The notes beneath the pieces were generated by a model. It searched no databases and was not told the origin of the DNA. It saw only the letters and a program-made list of their open reading frames with translations. From contig CAJATL010000138.1 of the NCBI GenBank assembly GCA_903944895.1, positions 1-34,474 on the forward strand: a DNA stretch of 34,474 nucleotides. Reading direction: 5' to 3'. Source of the DNA: an uncultured Bacteroidota bacterium. Its GTDB lineage: Bacteria; Bacteroidota; Bacteroidia; Bacteroidales; 4484-276. The position numbers were made by a program, and so were the translations under genes. Positions within the stretch are counted from its first letter, which is position 1. Each line of letters opens with the position of its first letter. This document shows positions 16,137-23,456 of the stretch, piece by piece.

Positions 16137-17099
16137 TTATTTCTCAAAAATCCTTACAATTCCTTTTCCGGGATCTAAAACAAAAATACGGTCGTTGCTG
16201 TCGGTGGCAAGGTCGAGGCCGGTTGTGCCTTCGATAAATTGTTCCGGACCGGCAACCACGCATTTAAAATCGCCCGAAGGGAGATGAATTTTTACCCTTT
16301 CGATGCCTTTTTCGCTGGTGACAAAGGAGCCATCCGACAAAAGTGCGATGTGCGAAGGGTTGCAGCAACCGCTGAAGCCATCGGTTTGCATCGAGGTTTT
16401 ATTCCAGGTCGAAATCAGGTCGCCGTTTGCGTTGTAGGCTTCAAAAGCATGCCTGCCGGGATTTACAACCCAGAGTTCGCCATCACGGCCTAAAAGCAGA
16501 TCGAAATACGGGCTTGGGATGATAAAACCGGGAACACCCTTTTCGGGATTTTTTTCACCGATGGTCAGGCTAAGATTTCCCTGATGGTCGTACCTGAAAA
16601 CCTTTTTATTGCCTGCGTCGGCTACAAAAATGTATTTTTCGCTTATCCCGATGGAGGTGATGAAGGATGATTCATTAAAAGCTTCCCATTTTTTATTCAG
16701 TTTTCCGCTCTCATCCCAGATTTCGATATGATTTTCGACACCCAAAAAAATTTCACCGGAAAGGCTTGCCGTAATGCATTGGGCAGGACTTTCGGTTTGA
16801 AAATCAAAAACCAGCATTCCTTTTTTATTAAAACAAAAAACCTTGTCGTCGCCGGTCACAAAAATCTTGTCATCACTTCTGATGGCGATTCCTTTAAGTT
16901 CGGTGGCATCAGGTTTTATCTGAGCAGTTTCATGGTAGCAAAGGCTTGCTGAATCTGTTTTCCGGAAGTTTGAAAGATCATAAACGTAAGGATTTTTCTG
17001 AACTGATTCCTTTCGGAAATAGAAATCCCACGCCATAAACGCTAAGGCAGCGAGAAACAGCAGGATCGAAAACAGGACAATTATCTTTTGTTTCATCAT
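16137..17099 (-). CDS. Membrane-anchored NHL-repeat six-bladed beta-propeller protein
   Basis: 320 residues. An N-terminal hydrophobic helix (about 5-25) with no lipobox should anchor or export it. The rest is an NHL-type propeller with repeats such as LKGIAIRSDDKIFVTGDDKVFCFNK, ITSIGISEKYIFVADAGNKKVFRYD, FDLLLGRDGELWVVNPGRHAFEAYN, SHIALLSDGSFVTSEKGIERVKI and LDLATDSNDRIFVLDPGKGIVRIFE. An unusual CC pair occurs in SGCCNPSHI. Family knowledge: NHL propellers bind proteins or ligands and sometimes act as lyases. It is the upstream member of the electron-transfer set in the same direction, but a 383-base gap with repeats separates it from the small Tat gene, so co-transcription is possible but not assured. 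The start could be either of two adjacent ATGs (17099 or 17096). Confidence 0.75.
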   Translation of the reverse strand: MMKQKIIVLFSILLFLAALAFMAWDFYFRKESVQKNPYVYDLSNFRKTDSASLCYHETAQIKPDATELKGIAIRSDDKIFVTGDDKVFCFNKKGMLVFDFQTESPAQCITASLSGEIFLGVENHIEIWDESGKLNKKWEAFNESSFITSIGISEKYIFVADAGNKKVFRYDHQGNLSLTIGEKNPEKGVPGFIIPSPYFDLLLGRDGELWVVNPGRHAFEAYNANGDLISTWNKTSMQTDGFSGCCNPSHIALLSDGSFVTSEKGIERVKIHLPSGDFKCVVAGPEQFIEGTTGLDLATDSNDRIFVLDPGKGIVRIFEK

Positions 17100-17588
17100 T
17101 AAAAAATCTGGTTCAAAAATAGTGATTTAAATTTTGTTGTTGAAACCTTGTGTGGTTTCCAAACGCAATCTGTTTTTAAACCTTTGCAAATTAGCAATTT
17201 TTTCGGGCTTTGATACTGTAAATCAGAACGCCAGCCTTGAGAGTTGAAACCATAGAGTTGAAATTCGATTTGATAAGATTTCAAATGATCCGGACATTTC
17301 ATGTTTTCGATAAAAACTAACTCCAAAATGGTTTTTGCAAAAACAGATGATTTTTTTGGTGGGGAACAACAAGGAGAAGGAAGCGGAGGATAATTTCAGA
17401 ATTTGATGATCCCTTTTCCCGTTAAAATTTCAACCATCGAAATTCGGTTTTTCACAGCATAAATGCCAAAAGTGTGATTTAAATCACATAATTCCCATCA
17501 AAAGTGTGATTTGCAGGAATCAGGAGGGTGTCACGATTGGGTTACTTAAAAAGGGGAAGGTTTTGTGTGATGAGGAAATGCAGTTGAT
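17100..17588. other. Non-coding region upstream of the NHL gene, carrying a CRP/FNR-type site
   Basis: About 490 bases without a convincing gene. A possible -7 element TATTTTTG (minus strand, 17121-17114) would give a very short leader for the NHL gene. The CRP/FNR-like palindrome and its partner half-site lie farther upstream. Confidence 0.5.
17473..17488. promoter_or_regulatory. Perfect CRP/FNR-family palindrome TGTGATTTAAATCACA
   Basis: The 16-base perfect inverted repeat TGTGA-N6-TCACA matches the classic binding site of the CRP/FNR superfamily. The surrounding AAAAGTGTGATTT (17468-17480) is repeated directly as a half-site at 17500-17512, 32 bases away. The only gene that starts nearby is the NHL/electron-transfer cluster on the minus strand, about 375 bases downstream. 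Inference: control of that cluster by a redox- or nitrosative-stress-sensing CRP/FNR protein. Confidence 0.55.
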
Positions 17589-17696
17589 TTAAGATTTTGA
17601 AACCGCAGCCAAATGTAATTTAATTCGGTTTAAAGTATCAATTAGCGCCAACGAAAAAATGGGGCCGGAATCAGCGATGACAAGTCCATTTTTCAT
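17589..17696 (-). pseudogene. Truncated PIN-domain (DUF3368-like) toxin remnant
   Basis: A 35-codon frame with ATG at 17696, one base after the antitoxin stop, and a stop at 17589. The protein start LVIADSGPIFSLALIDTL has the look of DUF3368 PIN toxins (the first acidic residue of the PIN site in ADSGP, then a LALID helix). A full PIN toxin would be about 150 residues. The following sequence in all frames shows no further PIN motifs, so the toxin is broken. Confidence 0.7.
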
Positions 17697-17697
17697 A

Positions 17698-17958
17698 CTA
17701 TCTGAGCTTTTTTATGTCTCCCATAACATCTTCTAAGGTAAGATTTGAAATAGGAATCTCATTCTCAGAAAGCAAGGTTTCAAAATCAAATCTGGATAGG
17801 CCGGATAATTGGGCAGCCTTACCGATGGTGAGTTTTTGCAGACGATATAATCTCATCGCCAGCGAAATCATTATGTTTTGCTTTAATTCAGCCTCCGTAG
17901 CATTCAACGCGAGGAGAATATCCGAAGGAAAATCGATGGTGATGGTTTGTGTGTTCAT
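17698..17958 (-). CDS. UPF0175 family antitoxin
   Basis: 86 residues from the ATG at 17958. The sequence TITIDFPSDILLALN..., then ALNATEAELKQNIMISLAMRLY and LTIGKAAQLSGLSRFDFETLL, shows the UPF0175 layout: a short strand, a helix and a helix-turn-helix-like segment. UPF0175 proteins usually pair with DUF3368 PIN toxins, and a truncated one follows immediately, so this is an orphaned antitoxin. The start at 17958 is preferred over 17976 because a -7 element (TACTTTTG, minus strand, 17981-17974) covers the latter. Confidence 0.8.
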   Translation of the reverse strand: MNTQTITIDFPSDILLALNATEAELKQNIMISLAMRLYRLQKLTIGKAAQLSGLSRFDFETLLSENEIPISNLTLEDVMGDIKKLR

Positions 17959-17973
17959 CGTTTTAATTTTTAT

Positions 17974-17981
17974 CAAAAGTA
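17974..17981 (-). promoter_or_regulatory. -7 promoter element for the UPF0175 gene
   Basis: The minus strand reads TACTTTTG, 15 bases before the ATG at 17958. This implies a very short leader. Confidence 0.45.
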
Positions 17982-18376
17982 CTGAAAATTCATTTTAAGG
18001 CATTTCGGTTCTTAAAAATTTAAGGGGTGTGAATGGTGGATTATGTTTGAGCAGTGCAAGAAAAGGAAGCCAAAATTGTAAAAAATAAGACTACCCCAGA
18101 ATTACCAGAAACCCGGCTTCCAAAGGTCAGATGCTTTGCTGGAATTGCAAAAGAATCAACTATTGTGGCTAATGAGGAAGCTATGACGGCGCATTGTGAC
18201 CAATGTCTGGAACGAATCATGGAAAATGCTTTGTAATAAGAAAACTGGTGATTGTTTATGTATGATATTATAAATTGTTATGTCAGTCGGCGTATTTAAA
18301 AAATAATTTAAAGAAATCTCCTTTAAATCTTTTGATCAAATTGGGCTTATCTATTACCTTCGGTTAACAACGTTCA
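17982..18376. other. Non-coding stretch between the UPF0175 gene and the SMEK gene
   Basis: About 395 AT-rich bases. A 60-codon rightward frame at 18054-18236 has no recognisable motif or promoter and is not called. Nothing else was seen. Confidence 0.5.
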
Positions 18377-19495
18377 TTATTGTCGCCAGTTCGGAGATCC
18401 AAATTCTACTTCAAAGCCAATGTCGATATGTTGATGTGCAATATTGGCACCAGATTTATCTCTTACTTTTGTAGCTGCGAGCCAACACTTACTTTTGACA
18501 GACTTGATTAAAATCAAATCTTGGTTCCATTGTCCATTTCTGGCAGAGAAAAATATTCTATAATAAACTTTTTCTGGTAAACCCCATTTGACAATAGTGA
18601 ATTCAGCAGGAGCATTTAATTCGCCGTGTGTTTTGCGTAAAATATCGACATGTGCATCCATATCAAGAATTCTATACCTAACATCATAAAGAGGAAATTC
18701 TCCTGTTTTTATAATGCAAAAATTTTGAGCAATATTTCTATCTAAGTCAAAATGATAAAGCATCAAGTAACAAAATGAATTTCCTCCAGTTTGCAATCCC
18801 TCTATGCGGGTTAAATATTCTGCAAAAACATCCTTTTTCTCTATAGATTTTACAGTTCGATAGGGCAGTTCACGCTCTATATACTCGGATAGATCTTTCT
18901 TCTTATCAATATCCAATTGAAGAATGTCTTGATAAATGTCATCGAAATCTATAATGTTTTTTTCTGTAAAATGAAAATGTGGAGCCGTGACAGTTTTTAT
19001 GGAATATGATTTTTGTTTAGAGGTTAAAATGAAAATACTAATTTTTGGAAATTTATCGAAATGCTTTTTATTCAAACACATTTCCAGTGTATTATCAATT
19101 TTGACGGATGTTTTAGTGGAAGATATTTGAAACGCAATACCAGTATTAATATCGCCAATATCGAGTCCAGGGAAATTTATTGTTTCTCTATTTAGGTTAA
19201 TGAGTTCATATCCATATACTTTGTTAAGAATCTCCTTTACAAAATCTTCACAGTGCTTATTAATATCTAATAATCCTATCTTAGACTTTGATCTGATTTC
19301 TTCACGTAGTACTGTTAAATTCTCGATAATGATATCATAATATTTTGCGCTATTCAATGTCATTGATTTACTATTAATCTCGTTTGATTTGAATACAAAA
19401 GTACTGTTAATCTTCTCAATAACTTTAGACAAAAAATGATTGAGAGAATTTATTAATTTATAATCTTCGCTTAGGAGATAATCTACCAATTTCAT
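18377..19495 (-). CDS. SMEK-domain protein, putative PD-(D/E)XK-like nuclease
   Basis: 372 residues. The N-terminal 215 residues match the SMEK domain as I know it: a helical start, HCEDFVKEILNKVYGYEL, then FPGLDIGDINTGIAFQISSTKTSVKI. The segment D112...Q123-I-S-S-T-K128 resembles the D-(E/Q)xK core of restriction-type nucleases, though catalysis is inferred. The part from about 215 to 372 has beta-rich sequence and no motif I recognise. Family knowledge: SMEK proteins occur sporadically in bacteria as accessory genes and are suspected to act in defence. The gene stands 40 bases downstream of the lipoprotein gene, in the same direction, and looks markedly AT-rich beside its neighbours, suggesting a separate origin. 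Confidence 0.7.
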   Translation of the reverse strand: MKLVDYLLSEDYKLINSLNHFLSKVIEKINSTFVFKSNEINSKSMTLNSAKYYDIIIENLTVLREEIRSKSKIGLLDINKHCEDFVKEILNKVYGYELINLNRETINFPGLDIGDINTGIAFQISSTKTSVKIDNTLEMCLNKKHFDKFPKISIFILTSKQKSYSIKTVTAPHFHFTEKNIIDFDDIYQDILQLDIDKKKDLSEYIERELPYRTVKSIEKKDVFAEYLTRIEGLQTGGNSFCYLMLYHFDLDRNIAQNFCIIKTGEFPLYDVRYRILDMDAHVDILRKTHGELNAPAEFTIVKWGLPEKVYYRIFFSARNGQWNQDLILIKSVKSKCWLAATKVRDKSGANIAHQHIDIGFEVEFGSPNWRQ

Positions 19496-19534
19496 TTAAC
19501 TGAAATGAATCCACTAACAGACTTTCAAATTGCA

Positions 19535-22426
19535 TTATTCTCTGAGGCAACGCAGGGAAAACCCATAGGACTTCTCGTAGTTGATCATGCCGCTGCCGGC
19601 AGAGCTGAAGAACAAGTACCAGCCATTGATTGCATTATACTGTGAATTACCCCAGTAGTAGCCGTAAGAGCCGCGAAAGTACAATGAACCATCAGTGAAT
19701 TTGAGGAAGCCAGTAGCGTGGAGTTTTAAATCAGAATTCCAAGGGCCGTTCCAATTAGTCCAATTTCCACCTGCATCAACGTTGGCCCATTCGGTTTGGG
19801 TAGGAATCCGCCAGCCATTACCAAGTTCAATCGTACATGGGTCTTTGGCAGAAGTCCAATTAGAATTTTCATTAATACTGGTTATCCATGTGGTATTAGG
19901 TGACCGAATTGTTCCATCATGTTTGTAGCCCTGTTTTCGATTAAACTGCCAGTACCAGCCTGCAGAGGATTCGTTTGCGTCACTTACTGCTGTTGCCTGT
20001 TGGCTCGCCCCTAAATTTTTGGTAATCCAGCATTTTGAGGTTTCACCAGGTATGTTTTTGACTGTACCATAAACTACTGTTTTGGTAACAGGTGCTACGA
20101 CCCCGGCAACATGGTTGATTGTCAAATAAGAATCACATAAACCAGTGGTAAAACTTTCTTGATTGCCATAAGTCGTTCCATAATTTGTTGTTGCATAAGC
20201 CCTTACATAATAGGTGGTTAATGAATTAAGTCCAGAAATATTTGAGGAAAATAAGCCTGCCCCAGAACTATTCAAAGTGTGCGAGCTAGAAAGATCAGGA
20301 TTTTGATTTGTTCCATAACACACACCTCTTGCATTAATATTGTAGTTGCCTTGGATAGTAATATTACCGCCACTTGTCGCAGAATTGTATGTGATATTAG
20401 TAACCGTTAGTGTCGAAACTACAGGCCAGGAAACTGTACTTTCGATTGTTGCGGAATTATACTGACCAAAAAATGAATGAACCCTGTAAACGTAATCATT
20501 TGCTTGCCAGTTTAAATTATTGTCATTAAACGAAACCTGGTTATGCCCTACTGAGCCATAGTTTAACTCCCATGCGCCAGAGTTCACTTTTCGGTCTATA
20601 ATAAATCCAGCCTCTCCATTGCTGTTGTCCTGCCATGAAAGTGTAACTGATGTAAGCGAATTCGGGGTAATTTGCAGGTTTGTTGGAGGTGGAATAGTAG
20701 AGTTGAAACTCTTTTCGGTAAATATTGAGTTAAACAGGCCAACGTATGAACAAACCCGGTAGTAAACTTGTGTATTCAAAAGAAAACTGTTGTCCAGATA
20801 ATTATTGGCTGTGCTAACAGTTATTTGTTCCCAGTTACTTCCTTCGTATTTTCTTTCAAGTTTAAAACCAGACTCTCCATTGCTATTGTCCTGCCAGGTA
20901 AGTGCAACAGAGGTAATGGAATTCTGAGTAATTTGCAGGTTTGATGGTGGCTGGATTGTTGAATTGAAATTCATTTCAGCATAAGATGAGTTGTGCTGAC
21001 CAACAAAAGCATTAACCCGATAATAAACGGTTGTATTTAATTCGAAAGCATGGTCTTCAAATGTTGTAATGCTGGCTGGTAAAATTGACAACGGTTCCCA
21101 ACTTCCACCCTCAACTTTTCTTTCCATTTTAAAACCATCTTCCCCATTGCTGTTGTCCTGCCAGTTTAGGTTAATTGAAGTGATTGAATTTGATACAATT
21201 TGCAAATTTGTAGGTGCAATTAACCCGGCAGTCGTGCCCGTGACAACTTTAGATGACTCATGGTTTTCGATAAAAGCATAAACCTGGTATTCAACGTTCA
21301 CAGCACGAAAAACATTGGTATCGGTAAATGAAGTCTGATTTTCGGCGACTTTTCCAAAAACTTCAATCCAATTTCCCTGATCAATCTTCCGGTCAATTTT
21401 AAAACCTTGTTCACCTGTGGAATTATCAATCCAAATCAGCCGGTAGCTTTTATCGGTCAGTTTTTCAATTTGCAAATCAGTAGGGGCCAATAATTCAGCG
21501 GTAGTAGCAACCTCAATTTTTAAAGATTCATGGCTTTCAAAAAAAGCATACACCCGGTATTCGACATTTACGGCACGAAAAACATTGGTATCGGTAAATG
21601 AAGTCTGATTTTCGACAACCTTTCCAAAAACCTCAACCCAATTTCCCTGATCAATTTTCCTGTCGATTTTAAAACCCTGTTCGCCGGTGGAATTATCAAT
21701 CCAACTCAGCCGGTAGCTTTTATCGGTCAATTTTTCAATTTGCAAATCTGTAGGAGCCATTAATTCAGCGGTTGTAGCAACGTCAATTTTTAATGATTCA
21801 TGGCTTTCAAGAAAGGCATACACGCGGTATTCCACATTAACGGCACGAAAAACATTGGTATCGGTAAATGAAATCTGGTTTGCAGGAACATTTCCAAAAG
21901 CAACAACCCAGTTTCCATTATCAATTTTCCGGTCAATTTTAAAGCCTTGTTCACCGGTGGAGTTGTCGGCCCAGTTTATTTTGTAGCTCTTATCGGTTAG
22001 TTTTTCTATCTCAACATTTGCTGGGGCAGGTATTTCAGCAGTAGCAGAAGAGGATTTTTCGGCAGAATTGTATTTCCCCGCAAAGGCATACACCCGGTAA
22101 GAATAGGTTAGCGAGGGATCAGGTATTACCTGGCTATCCGTCCAGTTGCGGGCTTCTTTGGGTAAAACCTGGTAAGCTTCCTGCCATTCGGCATTGCCTG
22201 CTTTGCGGTCGAGTTTAAAGCCTTCAAAACGGTTGTCGCCGGTGTAAGTCCAGGTAAGTTTTTTTTCGGTGATGCTTACATCTTCAATCGCCAGGTTTTG
22301 GGGCGCCCAGGATTCGGGAGCGAGATCGGCTTTGCCATCCCAGGGGTTGTCGTAGTCGCGCTCGCAGGAGAAAACAAAAGCCAGTGATGCAAGCAAAATT
22401 GCTTTGGTAAGGATTTTTGGGGACAT
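19535..22426 (-). CDS. Lipoprotein with seven FN3 repeats and a C-terminal FISUMP domain
   Basis: 963 residues from the ATG at 22426 (a start at 22471 would overlap the upstream toxin gene). A lipoprotein signal ends LAFVFSC with C21 as the acylated residue, then DYDNPWDGKADLAPESW. Seven fibronectin III-like repeats of about 90 residues follow. Repeats 2-4 (about residues 131-400) are very close to each other, each with DNSTGEQGFKIDRKID and SFTDTNVFRAVNVEY. A Bacteroidota-type beta module with YYVRAYATTNYGTTYG comes next. The last ~190 residues are a FISUMP (Fibrobacter major paralogous) domain: CWITKNLGA, GNGWRIPTQTEW and the C-terminal SYGFSLRCLRE, probably a C-type-lectin-like fold. Role inferred: a surface-exposed lipoprotein for binding. 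It starts 31 bases after the DUF5615 stop, so its transcription may depend on the TA promoter. Confidence 0.85.
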   Translation of the reverse strand: MSPKILTKAILLASLAFVFSCERDYDNPWDGKADLAPESWAPQNLAIEDVSITEKKLTWTYTGDNRFEGFKLDRKAGNAEWQEAYQVLPKEARNWTDSQVIPDPSLTYSYRVYAFAGKYNSAEKSSSATAEIPAPANVEIEKLTDKSYKINWADNSTGEQGFKIDRKIDNGNWVVAFGNVPANQISFTDTNVFRAVNVEYRVYAFLESHESLKIDVATTAELMAPTDLQIEKLTDKSYRLSWIDNSTGEQGFKIDRKIDQGNWVEVFGKVVENQTSFTDTNVFRAVNVEYRVYAFFESHESLKIEVATTAELLAPTDLQIEKLTDKSYRLIWIDNSTGEQGFKIDRKIDQGNWIEVFGKVAENQTSFTDTNVFRAVNVEYQVYAFIENHESSKVVTGTTAGLIAPTNLQIVSNSITSINLNWQDNSNGEDGFKMERKVEGGSWEPLSILPASITTFEDHAFELNTTVYYRVNAFVGQHNSSYAEMNFNSTIQPPSNLQITQNSITSVALTWQDNSNGESGFKLERKYEGSNWEQITVSTANNYLDNSFLLNTQVYYRVCSYVGLFNSIFTEKSFNSTIPPPTNLQITPNSLTSVTLSWQDNSNGEAGFIIDRKVNSGAWELNYGSVGHNQVSFNDNNLNWQANDYVYRVHSFFGQYNSATIESTVSWPVVSTLTVTNITYNSATSGGNITIQGNYNINARGVCYGTNQNPDLSSSHTLNSSGAGLFSSNISGLNSLTTYYVRAYATTNYGTTYGNQESFTTGLCDSYLTINHVAGVVAPVTKTVVYGTVKNIPGETSKCWITKNLGASQQATAVSDANESSAGWYWQFNRKQGYKHDGTIRSPNTTWITSINENSNWTSAKDPCTIELGNGWRIPTQTEWANVDAGGNWTNWNGPWNSDLKLHATGFLKFTDGSLYFRGSYGYYWGNSQYNAINGWYLFFSSAGSGMINYEKSYGFSLRCLRE
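21226..22036 (-). repeat. Three near-identical ~270-bp tandem repeats coding for FN3 domains
   Basis: Three consecutive copies inside the lipoprotein gene encode repeats 2-4. Long stretches are identical at the DNA level, for example the block around CGGCACGAAAAACATTGGTA that recurs near 21303, 21572 and 21842. The similarity is much greater than to the other four FN3 repeats, pointing to recent tandem amplification. Confidence 0.75.
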
Positions 22427-22457
22427 TGGGTTTGGTTTGTTTAATTGATGTGAGTTT

Positions 22458-22799
22458 TTATTCCAGTTCAAGACATGAATTTTCTTCCTTCCCGGCCGAT
22501 TGAATAAAATCGATGATGATATTTTTATGATCGCTCAATAAGTTTGCAATATTTTTGGTTGACCTGTTTCCGGCACGAATCCAGATTACTTTTGGTGGAA
22601 AACCATTTATCAGGCTTAAGTCATAAAAATCAGCATCGAACGTGACGATGGTGAAGTCGTTTTTACGGGCAAAAATCCAGATGTCAGGATCTTCCGCATC
22701 ACTCAGGCCACACCCGGAAACATGCAAACAGCCCGGGAACAGATGCGATACTTTTTTAATAATCCGGTACGAGATATTTTGGTCGAACAGCAGTTTCAT
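22458..22799 (-). CDS. DUF5615 family PIN-like toxin
   Basis: 113 residues with the DUF5615/Mut7-C-like PIN layout: N-terminal KLLFDQNISYRIIKKV (first Asp), SDAEDPDIWIFARKNDFTIVTFDADFYDL (further acidic residues) and PKVIWIRAGNRST. Family knowledge: these pair with DUF433 antitoxins and are thought to be nucleases. Its ATG overlaps the DUF433 stop by 4 bases. The pair separates a truncated lipoprotein paralogue from the intact lipoprotein gene. Confidence 0.85.
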   Translation of the reverse strand: MKLLFDQNISYRIIKKVSHLFPGCLHVSGCGLSDAEDPDIWIFARKNDFTIVTFDADFYDLSLINGFPPKVIWIRAGNRSTKNIANLLSDHKNIIIDFIQSAGKEENSCLELE

Positions 22800-23020
22800 G
22801 ATGCCTTCATTAATTTTCTTTCCCGGTCGGCAGCAAAAGCAAGGCTGGCAAGGATATCATCCATGGATAATTCGGGAAAATCTGCCAGTATTTCTTCAAA
22901 ACTCATCTCCGAAGCCAACCAGCCCAAAACATCATAAACCGTAATCCTTGTTTGACGGATGCAAGGCTTGCCAAATCTTTTGTTTGGATTGCTGGTGATA
23001 ATCTGTTTATAATCTGTCAT
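22796..23020 (-). CDS. DUF433 family antitoxin
   Basis: 74 residues from the ATG at 23020. The diagnostic pattern is complete: I-T-S-N-P-N-K-R-F-GKPCIRQTRITVYDVLGWL, then SFEEILADFPELSMDDILASLAFA. This is a helix-turn-helix protein that normally represses its own operon and neutralises the overlapping DUF5615 toxin. The alternative long upstream extension to 23149 has no family similarity. A -7 element sits 20 bases upstream of the chosen ATG. Confidence 0.9.
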   Translation of the reverse strand: MTDYKQIITSNPNKRFGKPCIRQTRITVYDVLGWLASEMSFEEILADFPELSMDDILASLAFAADRERKLMKAS

Positions 23021-23039
23021 TTTAAATGTATTTATTTTA

Positions 23040-23047
23040 CAAAAATA
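23040..23047 (-). promoter_or_regulatory. -7 promoter element for the DUF433-DUF5615 pair
   Basis: The minus strand reads TATTTTTG (TAnnTTTG), just ahead of the DUF433 ATG at 23020, giving a short leader. It may also drive the lipoprotein gene that follows the toxin. Confidence 0.45.
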
Positions 23048-23145
23048 GGAAAACCGGAACGATAATCCGATGGTTAAGGGTAAAATTATAGGAAATTGGA
23101 AATCAAGAATGAATAATTGTCCATATGTTGTTACCTGGTTTTTAA

Positions 23146-23325
23146 TCAATTTAAGTCTTTACAGGTAAAGCTTTCATTTGCAATAGCCAGGTTTTGGAGA
23201 GCCCAGGATTCGGGAGCGAGATCGGCTTTGCCATCCCAGGGGTTGTTGTAATCGCGGTCGCAACCCGTCATTAAAAATATCACTGCAAAAGCAAGCAACA
23301 ACGTAATTTTATTTTGTGTTTTCAT
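23146..23325 (-). pseudogene. Truncated lipoprotein paralogue (N-terminus only)
   Basis: A 59-codon frame from the ATG at 23325. It has its own lipoprotein signal (LLLAFAVIFLMTGC, Cys22), then DRDYNNPWDGKADLAPESWA, nearly the same as the start of the 963-residue lipoprotein. From the lipid-bearing Cys onward about 83 bases match that gene (22284-22366) with about 7 differences, including 46 identical bases in a row. The signal peptides differ, so it is a paralogue and not a simple copy. Similarity stops after QNLAI and a stop codon follows soon after. It may be a remnant left by the arrival of the DUF433/DUF5615 pair, or a short expressed lipoprotein. Confidence 0.7.
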
Positions 23326-23456
23326 AAAAAACAGTTCGGATTTTCTTTTGATAATTGTACCCTTCCACTTGTCTGGCGCAATTGTGCCGCAATTAAAGAG
23401 CTGAATACCTGCATCATACCAATTTTTTGATTCAATCCTGGCGCAATTCATCAGAC

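Noticed and set aside
17099-17326. 75-codon minus-strand frame upstream of the NHL gene
   Set aside because: No family resemblance and atypical composition. It lies where leader or promoter sequence is expected.
18054-18236. 60-codon plus-strand frame
   Set aside because: No motif, no promoter or ribosome-binding signal, and opposite to the surrounding genes.
19535-20150. Diversity-generating retroelement target in the FISUMP C-terminus
   Set aside because: The C-terminal domain may have a C-type-lectin-like fold, but no reverse transcriptase or template repeat was found in the window.
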